Counted from the stretch's first letter, positions 24,989 to 33,894 are shown. The stretch: 36,006 nt of DNA from Chitinophagales bacterium (GCA_015655125.1 JAATFP010000069.1:1-36006); one strand, 5' to 3'. A program made the numbers and translations. The notes: generated by a model from the letters alone, not told the origin.

Positions 24989-25594
24989 ATGCAGGTAAGT
25001 GAATGGATAAAGATTTTTCAAAACAGCATTGATGATTATCACAAAACAGATGACGTGGATGCAGTGTTAAAAAATTCGTATGTCGAAGGAAGTCTGGAAA
25101 ATCTGATGTATCTGAAGAACTGGGTGGATACTGTGCAATGGCACCTCGAAGATATCATCCGAAATCCCGACATTGATCCGGTGGAAGCATTGGCGATCAA
25201 GAGGCGTATCGATGCGTCTAATCAGCATCGTACGGATCTTGTTGAATATATCGACACCTGGATGTTGAATAAATATAACGATGTTGTGGTAGATGCAACA
25301 GCCACCTTCAATACAGAAAGTCCTGCATGGGCGTTCGATCGCCTTTCTATTCTGGAACTGAAAATATATCATATGCGCGCCGAAGCGGAACGCGCGGACG
25401 CTACGCCGGAACATAAGGCTGCCTGTGAAAAAAAATTGCAGGTGCTTCTTACACAAAGAACGGATCTTTCCACTGCCATCCGGCAATTGCTGGAAGACAT
25501 CGCTTCCGGAAAAAAATATATGAAGGTGTACAAACAAATGAAAATGTACAACGATGAAAGTCTGAACCCGGTATTGTATCAAAAGAAAAATTAA
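24989..25594 (+). CDS. DUF4254 protein
   Basis: This 201-residue soluble, helical protein matches DUF4254, with the family hallmark ESPAWAFDRLSILELKIYHM at about residues 110-130. The function is unknown. Its stop codon overlaps the start codon of the GT9 gene by one base (TAATG), so the two are translationally coupled. In Bacteroidota it is often beside a GT9 glycosyltransferase, as I recall, which suggests a part in lipopolysaccharide or surface glycan assembly. Confidence 0.88.
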   Translation: MQVSEWIKIFQNSIDDYHKTDDVDAVLKNSYVEGSLENLMYLKNWVDTVQWHLEDIIRNPDIDPVEALAIKRRIDASNQHRTDLVEYIDTWMLNKYNDVVVDATATFNTESPAWAFDRLSILELKIYHMRAEAERADATPEHKAACEKKLQVLLTQRTDLSTAIRQLLEDIASGKKYMKVYKQMKMYNDESLNPVLYQKKN

Positions 25595-26619
25595 TGATCC
25601 AATCGCGGCACATACTTGCCATCCGTTTTTCTGCATTGGGAGATGTTGCCATGACTGTTCCGGTGATTAAAAATGTATTGGCTCAACATCCGGAAATCGA
25701 GATCACTTTCGTTTCCACAAATTTTGTGAGGCCGCTTTTCGAAAATATTGACCGTCTTCATTTTTATGGTGTAGACCTAAAAAAGTACAAAGGCCTTCCG
25801 GGACTTTACAGGCTTTCGCGCGAGATCAAACGACAGCATTCTTTCGAAATGGTTGCCGATCTGCATAATGTGCTTCGCACAAAAATCATCCGATTTTTCC
25901 TGGGTAAAAAAAATGCTGCGATCGACAAAGGACGCGCTGAAAAAAAACAACTGACGCGGCCGCACAACAAGATCATGCGGCAACTAAAGACTTCTTTTGA
26001 GCGATATGCAGATGTTTTCAGAAAGTTGGGCATTGACGTGAAACTGAACGTGGAGGCCGGTCTGCAGCATCCTGCGGCCAACGATGGTCTGCTGCCTTTT
26101 TTAAAGGGCGATTACAAAGTTGTTGGTGTTGCGCCATTTGCCAAACATGCCGCGAAGATGTACCCGATTGATAAAATGAAAATGGTTACCGGCCTGCTTG
26201 CAACAGATCAAAAAGTAAAGATCATCTTGTTCACTTCAAAAGCTGAGTTGCCATTGGTGGCAGATCTGTTGCAACCCCCTAATATTTATGCGGCAGCGGG
26301 GAATTTTTCTTTTGCGGATGAATTGAATATCATTTCTAAATTGGATATAATGTTGAGTATGGATTCCGCAAACATGCACCTGGCTTCGCTGTATGGTGTT
26401 CCTGTTGTGTCTGTATGGGGCGGCACGCATCCTTTTTTGGGATTTTATGGCTGGGGCCAGGATGAAAATAATATTTTGCAAACGGATCTTCCATGCAGGC
26501 CATCTTCGGTCTTCGGCAACAAGGAATGTCCCGTTCATGGTGCTGCGGGTTGTATGCAGTACATTACACCGCAGATGGTGGCCGATAAAGTTGAAGCGGT
26601 ATTGGCAAAAAAAGACTGA
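25594..26619 (+). CDS. Glycosyltransferase family 9 (heptosyltransferase-like)
   Basis: The 341-residue protein is of the GT-B fold GT9 family that adds ADP-heptose-type sugars in the lipopolysaccharide core. It starts with the family motif RFSALGDVAMTVPV, and the C-terminal donor site MDSANMHLASLYGVPVVSVW is followed by GGTHP. It has no membrane segment and acts at the cytosolic membrane face. The exact sugar cannot be told. The one-base overlap with DUF4254 fixes the start. Confidence 0.92.
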   Translation: MIQSRHILAIRFSALGDVAMTVPVIKNVLAQHPEIEITFVSTNFVRPLFENIDRLHFYGVDLKKYKGLPGLYRLSREIKRQHSFEMVADLHNVLRTKIIRFFLGKKNAAIDKGRAEKKQLTRPHNKIMRQLKTSFERYADVFRKLGIDVKLNVEAGLQHPAANDGLLPFLKGDYKVVGVAPFAKHAAKMYPIDKMKMVTGLLATDQKVKIILFTSKAELPLVADLLQPPNIYAAAGNFSFADELNIISKLDIMLSMDSANMHLASLYGVPVVSVWGGTHPFLGFYGWGQDENNILQTDLPCRPSSVFGNKECPVHGAAGCMQYITPQMVADKVEAVLAKKD

Positions 26620-26722
26620 TCAGCCTGCCTTTGTAGTGTTGTTAATCTTTTTGTAACAATCTTTCCTTAGTATTTTTTTTGAATTCTAGTTCGTTTTTTT
26701 GTCCATCGAAGGAAAATATCAT

Positions 26723-27301
26723 ATGCGCCAAACCCTATTCGTTTTACTGGCTTTATTATCTGCCCCTGCTGCAAACGCACAGGTAACGACGAATATCTAC
26801 TGGACCGAACAGACCTCACTTCCCGCTTCCCAGGTAATTTATTATAAGCCCGAAAAGAAATTAGCATGGCCGGATTTTAAAGGACAGCCTGTACCGGCAG
26901 GACTTGTTGCTGCCATCACCATGTCGGGATTTGGGTACACTGCATCTGTGAAGCGCCAGGGAAATAAAGGAGAGATCAACATTGGCGTATATTGTTATTT
27001 CAGTAAAGAAAAGTCCTGGGTGAGGCAGGGTAGAACAACCTCCTATATTCTGAATCACGAGCAGTATCATTTCGATATCAGCTATATTGCAGCCTGTTTG
27101 TTTGCGCAAAGATTGCGCTCAGCAACAATCACAACCGGCAATATCAATTCTATTGTGCCGCGCATCTATAAAGAATGTTGCGATATCATGAACAAGATGC
27201 AGGATGAATATGACGGCCAGACAAAAAACGGGCAGCTGAAAGACATCCAGGATAAGTGGAACATCCAGCTTACTGACAAGCTTGCGGAACTTACAAAGTA
27301 A
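26723..27301 (+). CDS. DUF922 secreted zincin-like protease
   Basis: The 192-residue protein has a signal peptide (MRQTLFVLLALLSAPAANA) and the DUF922 layout. A zinc-protease motif HEQYH (His112, Glu113, His116) is present, matching HExxH in proteins annotated as predicted secreted zinc-dependent proteases. Activity is inferred from the motif. The ATG at 26723 gives the best signal peptide; an in-frame TTG at 26699 adds eight residues before it and is unlikely. Its last 11 bases overlap the end of the minus-strand mntH gene, so the two convergent genes share coding DNA and no terminator lies between them. Confidence 0.88.
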   Translation: MRQTLFVLLALLSAPAANAQVTTNIYWTEQTSLPASQVIYYKPEKKLAWPDFKGQPVPAGLVAAITMSGFGYTASVKRQGNKGEINIGVYCYFSKEKSWVRQGRTTSYILNHEQYHFDISYIAACLFAQRLRSATITTGNINSIVPRIYKECCDIMNKMQDEYDGQTKNGQLKDIQDKWNIQLTDKLAELTK

Positions 27302-29171
27302 CTACCAGTACCGGAACTTTTAATTCGTGTCTGACGGCGTTAACGGTTTCACCGTAAATCAGGTCCTTCACGCCAGTGTGGCCGTGAGCGCCTATTACAA
27401 GCATGTCGGCCTCGCTTTCTTTTACAATGCGAACTATTTCTTTCACCCGGTTGCGGAAGCCTATCTTTCCTTTCACTTTATATCCTTTTCTTCTTAATTG
27501 CATAAGATAAATTTCCAGCCGTTCTTTATCTTTTCGTGTTTCGTAATCGTCGCTTTCATGTCCGTGTAATTTTGCGGAAGCGCTTTCCACGATATGTAAA
27601 ATAATATAGCTCGTGTCTGCATTTCCCTGGCCTATGGCCGATGATAATATCTTACTGTCGCTCTCGCTGAAATCGAGTGCTATGGCGATGTTTCGGTACA
27701 AAGGAATCGTCAGCTCGGGAAGTAACACGTTCTCGCTGTGCATTTCGATCGATTTTTTATGCTGGTGCTTTGAAATATATGGAAATGCAACGATGTATAT
27801 CAGCAAAGCACCAAAGAACAGGGCGGCAGCAACCAGCGTGATCTTTGTGAAAGTGGCGTCTGTTGAAAATACTGGCAGCGCCTGATCCGCAAGCATTTTG
27901 ATATTTAAAAATACCAACACAGTAGCAATGACCCACGCTGCGATCTGCGTGACAGGCTTGATGACAAAATTGCCCATCGTTTGTTTATCGCTTACGAAAT
28001 GGATCAACGGGATAATGGCAAAGCCAAGTTGCATGCTGAGTACAACCTGGCTCATCAGGAGTAAAGCCGTCACTTCTTTTTCGCCATAAATTAAAATGAC
28101 GATCATAGCAGGTGTGATAGCGATCAATCTAGTGATCAATCTTCTTAGCCATGGATTGATGCGCAAACTTAAATATCCTTCCATGATGATCTGTCCGGCC
28201 AACGTACCCGTGACTGTGCTGCTTTGGCCCGCTGCGATCAAAGCTACTGCAAAGAGTACCGGCGCGGTATTGCCTAAAAACTTCGGTAGCAGCTGATGTG
28301 CGTCTTTTATCTCTGCCACATGCGAATTGCCGCTGGTGAAAAATACGGAAGCGGCAAGTATCAGTATTCCGGCATTTACAAAAAATGCGATGTTTAATGC
28401 GATGGTGGTATCGATGCGGTTAAATTTTAACGCCTGTTTTATACCGGCATCGGATCTGTCGATCTTTCTTGATTGTACCAACGCCGAATGCAGGTACAGG
28501 TTGTGTGGCATAACAGTCGCCCCGATGATGCCGATCGCAATAAACAGCGCCTCTTTGTCCGGAATAGATGGTATGAAACCTTTTATAACATCTTTTGCAA
28601 CAGGACCCGCTTGCACCACCTGCACAAGAAATGCCAGGGCGATGATGGCAACCAATGCGATAATGAAGGCTTCCATTTTTCGCATGCCCAGTTTTTGAAG
28701 ATAGAGCAGCAGGAACGTATCTAAAACGGTAAAACTGACACCCCATATCAATGGTAAACCGGTAAGTAACTGTATACCGATTGCCATGCCCAATACTTCT
28801 GCAAGGTCGCATGCTGCGATAGCAACTTCTGCCAACAGGTACAATATAAAATTGACGTACTTCGGATAAGTTTCCCTGTTTGCTTGCGCGAGGTCACGGC
28901 CACGAACAATTCCGAGCCGTGCAGAAAGTCCCTGCAACAGCAACGCCATCAGGTTGCTCATCAGCAATACCCATATTAAAGTGTAGCCATATTTGCTGCC
29001 GCCGGCAAGATCGGTTGCCCAGTTTCCCGGATCCATATACCCAACGCTCACAAGATATGCAGGGCCGAGAAATGAAAAGATCTTTCTCCAGCCTTTTCGT
29101 GGAACGGTTGTATCAACTGTTCCGTGTACTTCGCCCAATGAATGTTCATTGCTGATGTGTCTGATCTTCAT
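27291..29171 (-). CDS. mntH: Nramp-family divalent metal transporter fused to a Usp domain
   Basis: Residues 1 to about 440 form the eleven-helix Nramp core, with metal-site residues Asp47 and Asn50 in DPGN and Ala218, Met221 and His223 in ATVMPHNLYLHS. These match the manganese and iron transport site of the family. From about residue 480 a universal stress protein domain follows (IALDFSESDSK, then MLVIGAHGHTGVKDLIYGE). The last glycine is followed by Glu rather than Ser/Thr of the ATP-binding G-2x-G-9x-G(S/T) pattern, so nucleotide binding is uncertain. The Usp part may sense cell state and gate transport (inference). The gene overlaps mntR by ATGA and is likely controlled by it. Confidence 0.92.
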   Translation of the reverse strand: MKIRHISNEHSLGEVHGTVDTTVPRKGWRKIFSFLGPAYLVSVGYMDPGNWATDLAGGSKYGYTLIWVLLMSNLMALLLQGLSARLGIVRGRDLAQANRETYPKYVNFILYLLAEVAIAACDLAEVLGMAIGIQLLTGLPLIWGVSFTVLDTFLLLYLQKLGMRKMEAFIIALVAIIALAFLVQVVQAGPVAKDVIKGFIPSIPDKEALFIAIGIIGATVMPHNLYLHSALVQSRKIDRSDAGIKQALKFNRIDTTIALNIAFFVNAGILILAASVFFTSGNSHVAEIKDAHQLLPKFLGNTAPVLFAVALIAAGQSSTVTGTLAGQIIMEGYLSLRINPWLRRLITRLIAITPAMIVILIYGEKEVTALLLMSQVVLSMQLGFAIIPLIHFVSDKQTMGNFVIKPVTQIAAWVIATVLVFLNIKMLADQALPVFSTDATFTKITLVAAALFFGALLIYIVAFPYISKHQHKKSIEMHSENVLLPELTIPLYRNIAIALDFSESDSKILSSAIGQGNADTSYIILHIVESASAKLHGHESDDYETRKDKERLEIYLMQLRRKGYKVKGKIGFRNRVKEIVRIVKESEADMLVIGAHGHTGVKDLIYGETVNAVRHELKVPVLVVTL

Positions 29172-29824
29172 ATTTTACAGAATATATTTTTTGCCATCTG
29201 TTCGCTCACAATGGCAACAGGTAACTTATCTATCTTGATCTCCACCGAACCATCAAAATCGAATCGTTTGTTGATCTTCATTTTTGTGCCGATGCCGATG
29301 TGGTAATGTTTGAGCAATTCAAGCATTTCGCTGCTTTGATCTTTGATGGAACTCACGATGAGTTCTTTTTTTAGTGGTGCAGCAGAAAGATTTTTTTGCG
29401 GGATGAACTTTATTTTTCCATTCCTGTCAGGAATGGGGTCGCCGTGCGGATCGAAAGAAGGGTTGTCCAGAAAATTATCCAGCCGCAATATCAGTTCTTC
29501 GCTGCTGATATGTTCCAGTTCTTCTGCTATCGCATGTACTTCATCCCACTTAAAACCAAGTTTACTCACCAGGAAAAATTCCCACAGACGATGTTTGCGG
29601 ATGATATCCAGTGCCACTTTGTTCCCTTTGTCGGTAAGCGTAAAACTCTGGTAGGGTTTATAATTAATGAGTTTTTTCAACTGAAGTTTCTTCAGCATAT
29701 CAGTTACGGAAGCGGCCTTCGTATTTACTGCGGCGGCCAGCAGGGTAGCAGATACCTTGTTATTTGACAGCTGCAGATGATAAATGCTTTTTATATAGTT
29801 TTCTTCGGCTTCTGAAAATTTCAT
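29168..29824 (-). CDS. mntR: DtxR/MntR family metal-dependent repressor
   Basis: The 218-residue protein has the DtxR layout: an N-terminal winged helix (about 5-65), the dimer and metal-binding region with RKHRLWEFFLV, EVHAIAEELEHISSEEL and DPHGDPIPD, and a C-terminal FeoA-like domain. The acidic and histidine residues for metal sensing are present. It shares an ATGA overlap with mntH, so one transcript encodes both the sensor and the transporter. The ATG at 29824 is favoured over the adjacent GTG. A palindrome TTAGACGAATCTAA sits just upstream, suggesting autoregulation. Confidence 0.92.
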   Translation of the reverse strand: MKFSEAEENYIKSIYHLQLSNNKVSATLLAAAVNTKAASVTDMLKKLQLKKLINYKPYQSFTLTDKGNKVALDIIRKHRLWEFFLVSKLGFKWDEVHAIAEELEHISSEELILRLDNFLDNPSFDPHGDPIPDRNGKIKFIPQKNLSAAPLKKELIVSSIKDQSSEMLELLKHYHIGIGTKMKINKRFDFDGSVEIKIDKLPVAIVSEQMAKNIFCKI

Positions 29825-29841
29825 CACTATGAATAATATAT

Positions 29842-29855
29842 TTAGACGAATCTAA
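29842..29855 (-). promoter_or_regulatory. Probable MntR operator
   Basis: TTAGACGAATCTAA has TTAG and CTAA halves six bases apart, like the DtxR-family consensus TTAGG-N-CCTAA. It begins 18 bases upstream of the mntR ATG and overlaps a possible weak promoter box. The position fits repression by metal-loaded MntR. Confidence 0.65.
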
Positions 29856-30021
29856 TAATTATTTTTGATTTTTTAAAAAAAATCGATGAATACATCGTAT
29901 CCTTTTTAAGAGTACAATATTTACCGGGTGTTATTGTTGTGTATTTTTTACACATTCTGTGATATTATTGTGAAAAAGATCAAAAACCGCTTTATATTGC
30001 AGCTAAATCAACACTAATTGT

Positions 30022-31674
30022 ATGGACTTTTCTCAATTTCAGGTTCCTTATTCTTTAGATCCGGCTTATTCAAAAAAGGTGGCTTATTTTTCAATGGAGT
30101 TTGCTATTAAGCAACCATTGAAAATATACAGCGGTGGTCTGGGATACCTGAGTGGCTCGCATTTGCGCAGTGCCTATGAACTTCGCCAGAACCTGATAGG
30201 TATCGGAATTTTATGGAAATATGGATATTACGATCAGGCACGTAATCCTGATCAAACACTACAGGTTCAATGGAACGAAAAAATTTACAACTATCTCGAA
30301 GATACGGGTATCAAATTCCAGATAGATATTCACGGTCATCCTGTTTGGGTAAAGGCATTGTATCTTAACCCCGAAACCTTTAAATCGGCTCCGTTGTTTT
30401 TACTGTCGACCGATCTTCCGGAAAACGATCACATGTCGCAAACCATTACGCATCGTTTATATGATGCAAATGTTGCCACTAAGGTGGCGCAATTTATTCT
30501 GCTCGGAGTAGGCGGTGCGAAGCTGATAGACATGCTCAATTTTAATCCTGAATTGTATCATTTAAATGAGGCGCATGGCATCAGCGCCGCATTTTATTTG
30601 TACAAAAAATATGGCAGTGCCGAAGAAGTAAAAAAACGGTTGGTATTTACCACACATACACCGGAAGAGGCGGGCAATGAAAAGCACGATATTTTTCTTT
30701 GCGAAAAAATGAGCTACTTCTGTGGCGTTCCTTTGGATGAAGTGCGGAGGTTGACCGGCATCAACGACGATCAGTTCAATCATTCATTGGCTGCGTTGCG
30801 CTTTGCGCATCTTGCAAATGGTGTAAGTCAATTGCATGGTGAAGTGAGTCGTAAAATGTGGAGCAAATACAGCGGCGTTTGTGAGATCAAAGCGATCACT
30901 AATGCACAGAATTGGCAGTATTGGGCCGACAAACAATTGTATCGTTTTGCAGATGAAAATAATGAAGACGGCTTTATCGACCGTAAAAGATATTTGAAAA
31001 AACGTGCGTTCGATATCATTGCGGATCAAACCGGAAAGTTATTGAATCCCGATGTACTTACGATCGTATGGGCAAGAAGATTTGCCGGTTATAAAAGAGC
31101 GGCATTGCTTACAGAAAACATCGAGCGCTTCAACGCTTTGCTGAGCAACACCCGTTATCCTGTTCAGATCGTTTGGGCCGGAAAGCCATACCCGGTTGAC
31201 TACCCGGCTATCAGTGATTTCAATCATCTGGTGGATCTGAGCAAGCGTTATCCGAATGTAGCTGTTTGCACTGGCTATGAACTGGATCTGAGCAAGCGCC
31301 TGAAGCAAGCATCAGACGTGTGGTTAAACAACCCGCGTGTGCCGAGAGAAGCGAGCGGAACGAGCGGTATGACTGCAGCCATGAACGGCTCCGTAAACTT
31401 TAGCACGAATGATGGTTGGATCTGTGAATTCATCAATCACCGAAACAATGGCTTTGTTGTTCCGCCAATCGACTATGAAAACGTCAGCGTTCATGAACAG
31501 GATCAATACGACCTTGAAAAATTGTACGAGATTTTGGAGAACCAAATTCTACCTTTATACTACGACAATCAAAATGTGTGGCGAGATATCGTGAGAAACG
31601 GTATGCGTGACGTACGCTGGCAGTTTGATAGTAACAGGATGGCGAAAGAATATTACGAGATATTGTATAAATAA
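30022..31674 (+). CDS. Alpha-glucan phosphorylase homologue (GT35) without PLP lysine
   Basis: The 550-residue protein follows the bacterial alpha-glucan phosphorylase family throughout: YFSMEF and IYSGGLGYLSG at the N-terminus, HLNEAHG, FTTHTPEEAG, LHGEVSR, WARRFAGYKRA and NNPRVPREASGTSG. Phosphorylases bind pyridoxal phosphate on the lysine of the motif GTxxMK. Here the codon at 31372-31374 is ACT, giving GTSGMT (Thr451), so the Schiff-base lysine is missing. Phosphorolysis as usually understood should not occur unless another residue serves, and the protein may be a different glucan-active or regulatory homologue. The gene is alone, divergent from mntR, and ends in a clear terminator. I cannot tell how common this subgroup is. 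Confidence 0.85.
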   Translation: MDFSQFQVPYSLDPAYSKKVAYFSMEFAIKQPLKIYSGGLGYLSGSHLRSAYELRQNLIGIGILWKYGYYDQARNPDQTLQVQWNEKIYNYLEDTGIKFQIDIHGHPVWVKALYLNPETFKSAPLFLLSTDLPENDHMSQTITHRLYDANVATKVAQFILLGVGGAKLIDMLNFNPELYHLNEAHGISAAFYLYKKYGSAEEVKKRLVFTTHTPEEAGNEKHDIFLCEKMSYFCGVPLDEVRRLTGINDDQFNHSLAALRFAHLANGVSQLHGEVSRKMWSKYSGVCEIKAITNAQNWQYWADKQLYRFADENNEDGFIDRKRYLKKRAFDIIADQTGKLLNPDVLTIVWARRFAGYKRAALLTENIERFNALLSNTRYPVQIVWAGKPYPVDYPAISDFNHLVDLSKRYPNVAVCTGYELDLSKRLKQASDVWLNNPRVPREASGTSGMTAAMNGSVNFSTNDGWICEFINHRNNGFVVPPIDYENVSVHEQDQYDLEKLYEILENQILPLYYDNQNVWRDIVRNGMRDVRWQFDSNRMAKEYYEILYK

Positions 31675-31693
31675 TATTTATAAAAAATTTCTG

Positions 31694-31731
31694 AAAGATC
31701 CTTTTCGCTTCGTTGCGGAAAGGATCTTTTT
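31694..31731 (+). terminator. Intrinsic terminator of the phosphorylase homologue gene
   Basis: AAAGATCCTTTTCGC pairs with the matching GCGGAAAGGATCTTT arm and runs into T residues, 20 bases after the stop codon. Confidence 0.9.
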
Positions 31732-31848
31732 GTTCAAACAATCCGGAAGTATTGTACGGCAAAAGCAAAATATTTTTTCTGTACAAAATGTTTTGTGTAG
31801 TGAAACTCAAAGTATAGAACTGCATGTATTCACGGTAAAATAACTATC

Positions 31849-32286
31849 ATGAGCGACTTTATAAAAAACATCGACATCCGCTGGTCGGACCTTGATCCGA
31901 ATTTTCATGTACTGCATTCTAAATATTATGATTTTGGCGCACATTGCCGAATGGCGCTGCTTGCCGAATATGGAATGACGATACAGGTGATGATGAAGCA
32001 CCAGATCGGGCCGATACTTTTTAGGGAAGAATGTGTTTTCAAAAGAGAGATCCGTTTTGGAGACCCTGTGACGATCAATGTCCGGATAAAAAGTGTAACG
32101 AAAGATTTCGGTCGCTGGTCGATGATACACGAGATCTGGCGCGATGCGGAAACACTCGCGGCCATCCTCACAGTAGACGGCGCGTGGATCAATACCGCGT
32201 TGCGAAAACTCGCGGTTCCACCGGAAGACATCAAGGCGATCTTTGAAGCGGCGCCCAAAACAGAAGACTTTGTAATTAATAGTTAA
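31849..32286 (+). CDS. Acyl-CoA thioesterase (4HBT, hotdog fold)
   Basis: The 145-residue protein matches the 4-hydroxybenzoyl-CoA thioesterase group, with the N-terminal motif IRWSDLDPNFHV corresponding to the common VRWxDxDxxGHV (the GH pair reads FH). It should hydrolyse acyl-CoA thioesters in the cytosol; the acyl chain is not predictable. The last codons and the stop lie inside a heptamer array (AATTAAT-type units), so the C-terminus VINS is repeat-encoded. Confidence 0.82.
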   Translation: MSDFIKNIDIRWSDLDPNFHVLHSKYYDFGAHCRMALLAEYGMTIQVMMKHQIGPILFREECVFKREIRFGDPVTINVRIKSVTKDFGRWSMIHEIWRDAETLAAILTVDGAWINTALRKLAVPPEDIKAIFEAAPKTEDFVINS

Positions 32287-32383
32287 TAACTAACAATTAA
32301 TAATTTTCAAACTCATCGCCCTTTCGAAAATTGATCTGCGCACAAGGCATTATTCACTATTAATTATTATCTATTAATTACCC
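32274..32383. repeat. Inverted AT-rich heptamer arrays after the thioesterase gene
   Basis: The left array (32274-32301) has units AATTAAT, AGTTAAT, AACTAAC and AATTAAT. The right array (32349-32383) has ACTATTA-type units. The arms are complementary at about 28 of 33 positions around a 43-base spacer. The left array includes the stop codon of the thioesterase gene and the right array ends where the MFS remnant begins. Confidence 0.8.
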
Positions 32384-32622
32384 ATGATTGCTGCCACCGC
32401 AAATCTTTACAAACAAGACTCACCAGGAATTCCGGATCGGGACCGTGATGGCCGCCAATGGAGTTATCATCGCATTTTTTGAAATGGTACTTGTATTTAA
32501 AATTGAAGGCAGGCGGCCATATCTCTTGCTGGTTGGTTACGGATCTGTATTGATGGGGCTTTCTTCGCGTTACTCAATCTTCCGATCACCAATGGCTTAT
32601 TGATCATCAATTATCCGTTAAA
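32384..32622 (+). pseudogene. Remnant of an MFS transporter gene
   Basis: Translation gives a recognisable MFS stretch, EFRIGTVMAANGVIIAFFEM followed by GRRPYLLLVGYGSVLMGL, which corresponds to a membrane region and the loop after it. At about 32560 the matching sequence continues in another frame (FALLNLPITNG), and upstream of EFRIG another shift joins LYKQDS to HQEF. At least two frameshifts and the missing N- and C-terminal parts mark a decayed gene. The rest of the gap up to 32633 holds no intact ORF. Confidence 0.7.
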
Positions 32623-32633
32623 TAAACAATCCA

Positions 32634-33452
32634 TTACTGGTAAACAGACTCAATCACTGTTTTACTTGTAAACGGCATCGATTGCCCCATCATATCGATA
32701 GAACCTTCCACTTCTGCAGTGTTATTGCGCTTTTTTACTAGGTTGGTTGTGATGTCGAGCAATAATGTTCCAATCATTTTTGTTTTGATTGTCATATCAA
32801 ATGATTGTCCCTGCATATCCATTGAAGAACTTCCTTCTATTGTACCGTCCGAACTTATGGTTGCAATGTTGCCACTGATGCTTTCGATCTTGTAGGTGGT
32901 TGTATTTTTCATTCCTTCTATGGTAGAGCTATCGGTCCATTGTGTGCCGGCTTTCTTATCACCTGCAATTATAAATAAAATGCTTGAAGCCGTTGCTATG
33001 CCACTACTTTCCGCTGCGCCTACCATCATTGTTTGTAAACTATTGCCTTTTTCTGATGTTAGTTTTTCCGGACTTACGGATCTTCCTTTACCAGTTTTGA
33101 TATCGAGTAACACGGTATCTTTTGTATTTAAAATGCCGTCAAACTGTTGTCCGATCTGTGATTCACGATCTTCTTTCTTATCTGAGTCGTAGTTGATAGC
33201 TTGTCCCATCATGTTGCCGTCCATCACAACCTTTGTATTAGTATTAACAATGGTATAATCTTTTGCGTTTACATCCAGTACAGCCACTTTACTCGTGATT
33301 GATGTGTTGTTCGTCATTTGCATTCCCATATCTATCGTTTGCCTCGTAGACGTGGTGATGGTGATTTCCTGGTTCTTTTTCAAACCTGCATCTTTTTGGG
33401 CAAATGAAATGGAAGCGTTAAAAAGTGCTAATACCAGTAATGTTTTTTTCAT
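32634..33452 (-). CDS. Secreted hypothetical protein (DUF6263-like)
   Basis: The 272-residue protein has a signal peptide (MKKTLLVLALFNASISFA) and a beta-rich mature part with many Thr, Ser, Met and Asp residues and repeated MxMQ or MGQS motifs. It resembles the DUF6263 group of Bacteroidota exported proteins, but I recognise this only by general pattern. It has no T9SS sorting domain and no lipoprotein cysteine, so it is probably periplasmic. Function is unknown. The cspA gene and its terminator lie upstream on the same strand. Confidence 0.8.
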   Translation of the reverse strand: MKKTLLVLALFNASISFAQKDAGLKKNQEITITTSTRQTIDMGMQMTNNTSITSKVAVLDVNAKDYTIVNTNTKVVMDGNMMGQAINYDSDKKEDRESQIGQQFDGILNTKDTVLLDIKTGKGRSVSPEKLTSEKGNSLQTMMVGAAESSGIATASSILFIIAGDKKAGTQWTDSSTIEGMKNTTTYKIESISGNIATISSDGTIEGSSSMDMQGQSFDMTIKTKMIGTLLLDITTNLVKKRNNTAEVEGSIDMMGQSMPFTSKTVIESVYQ

Positions 33453-33505
33453 GTCCTTATTTTGTTTAAAATATTTTTTAAAATTAACTGATTTAAAATA
33501 CCGGC

Positions 33506-33537
33506 AAAAAAAATGGGCTACTGTTTACCAGTAACCC
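33506..33537 (-). terminator. Intrinsic terminator of the cold-shock gene
   Basis: On the minus strand GGGTTACTG pairs with CAGTAGCCC around a GTAAA loop and is followed by eight T residues, 24 bases after the cspA stop. Confidence 0.9.
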
Positions 33538-33561
33538 TTAAAGAATTTAAATGATTTACAT

Positions 33562-33765
33562 TTATCCTACAACTGTTACATTAACAGCATTCATTCCTTT
33601 TTTACCATTCTGCAGGTCAAATTCAACTTTATCACCTTCTTTGATGTCGTTGATCAAACCACTTACATGTACGAAAGTTTCTTTGTCAGAATCGTCATGT
33701 TTAATAAAACCGAAACCTTTTTCAGAATTGAAAAATTTAACGGTACCAAAATTTTTGTTGTCCAT
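33562..33765 (-). CDS. Cold-shock protein (CspA family)
   Basis: The 67-residue protein is a single cold-shock OB fold with the RNA-binding motifs KGFGFI (RNP1) and TFVHVS (RNP2, usually VFVHFS). These proteins melt RNA structure after cold stress or act as general RNA chaperones. It has its own TATATTTGC promoter box and an intrinsic terminator, so it is transcribed alone. Confidence 0.96.
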   Translation of the reverse strand: MDNKNFGTVKFFNSEKGFGFIKHDDSDKETFVHVSGLINDIKEGDKVEFDLQNGKKGMNAVNVTVVG

Positions 33766-33792
33766 TTTAAATTTGTATTGTATTAATAAAGT

Positions 33793-33801
33793 GCAAATAT
33801 A
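33793..33801 (-). promoter_or_regulatory. TAnnTTTG promoter box of the cold-shock gene
   Basis: TATATTTGC on the minus strand lies 27 bases before the ATG at 33765. The short AT-rich leader could itself respond to cold, but nothing shows this. Confidence 0.65.
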
Positions 33802-33894
33802 TGGTTTTTAGCCTTAACCTTTGTAAAAACTTATTTTATAGTTGCCGATGTTTCTAGATAACTTAGTATCAATATGATAACAACTTATATTATA

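Noticed and set aside
32388..32603. Intact 71-residue membrane protein
   Set aside because: The homologous MFS sequence continues in another frame on both sides, so this is a fragment of a broken gene.
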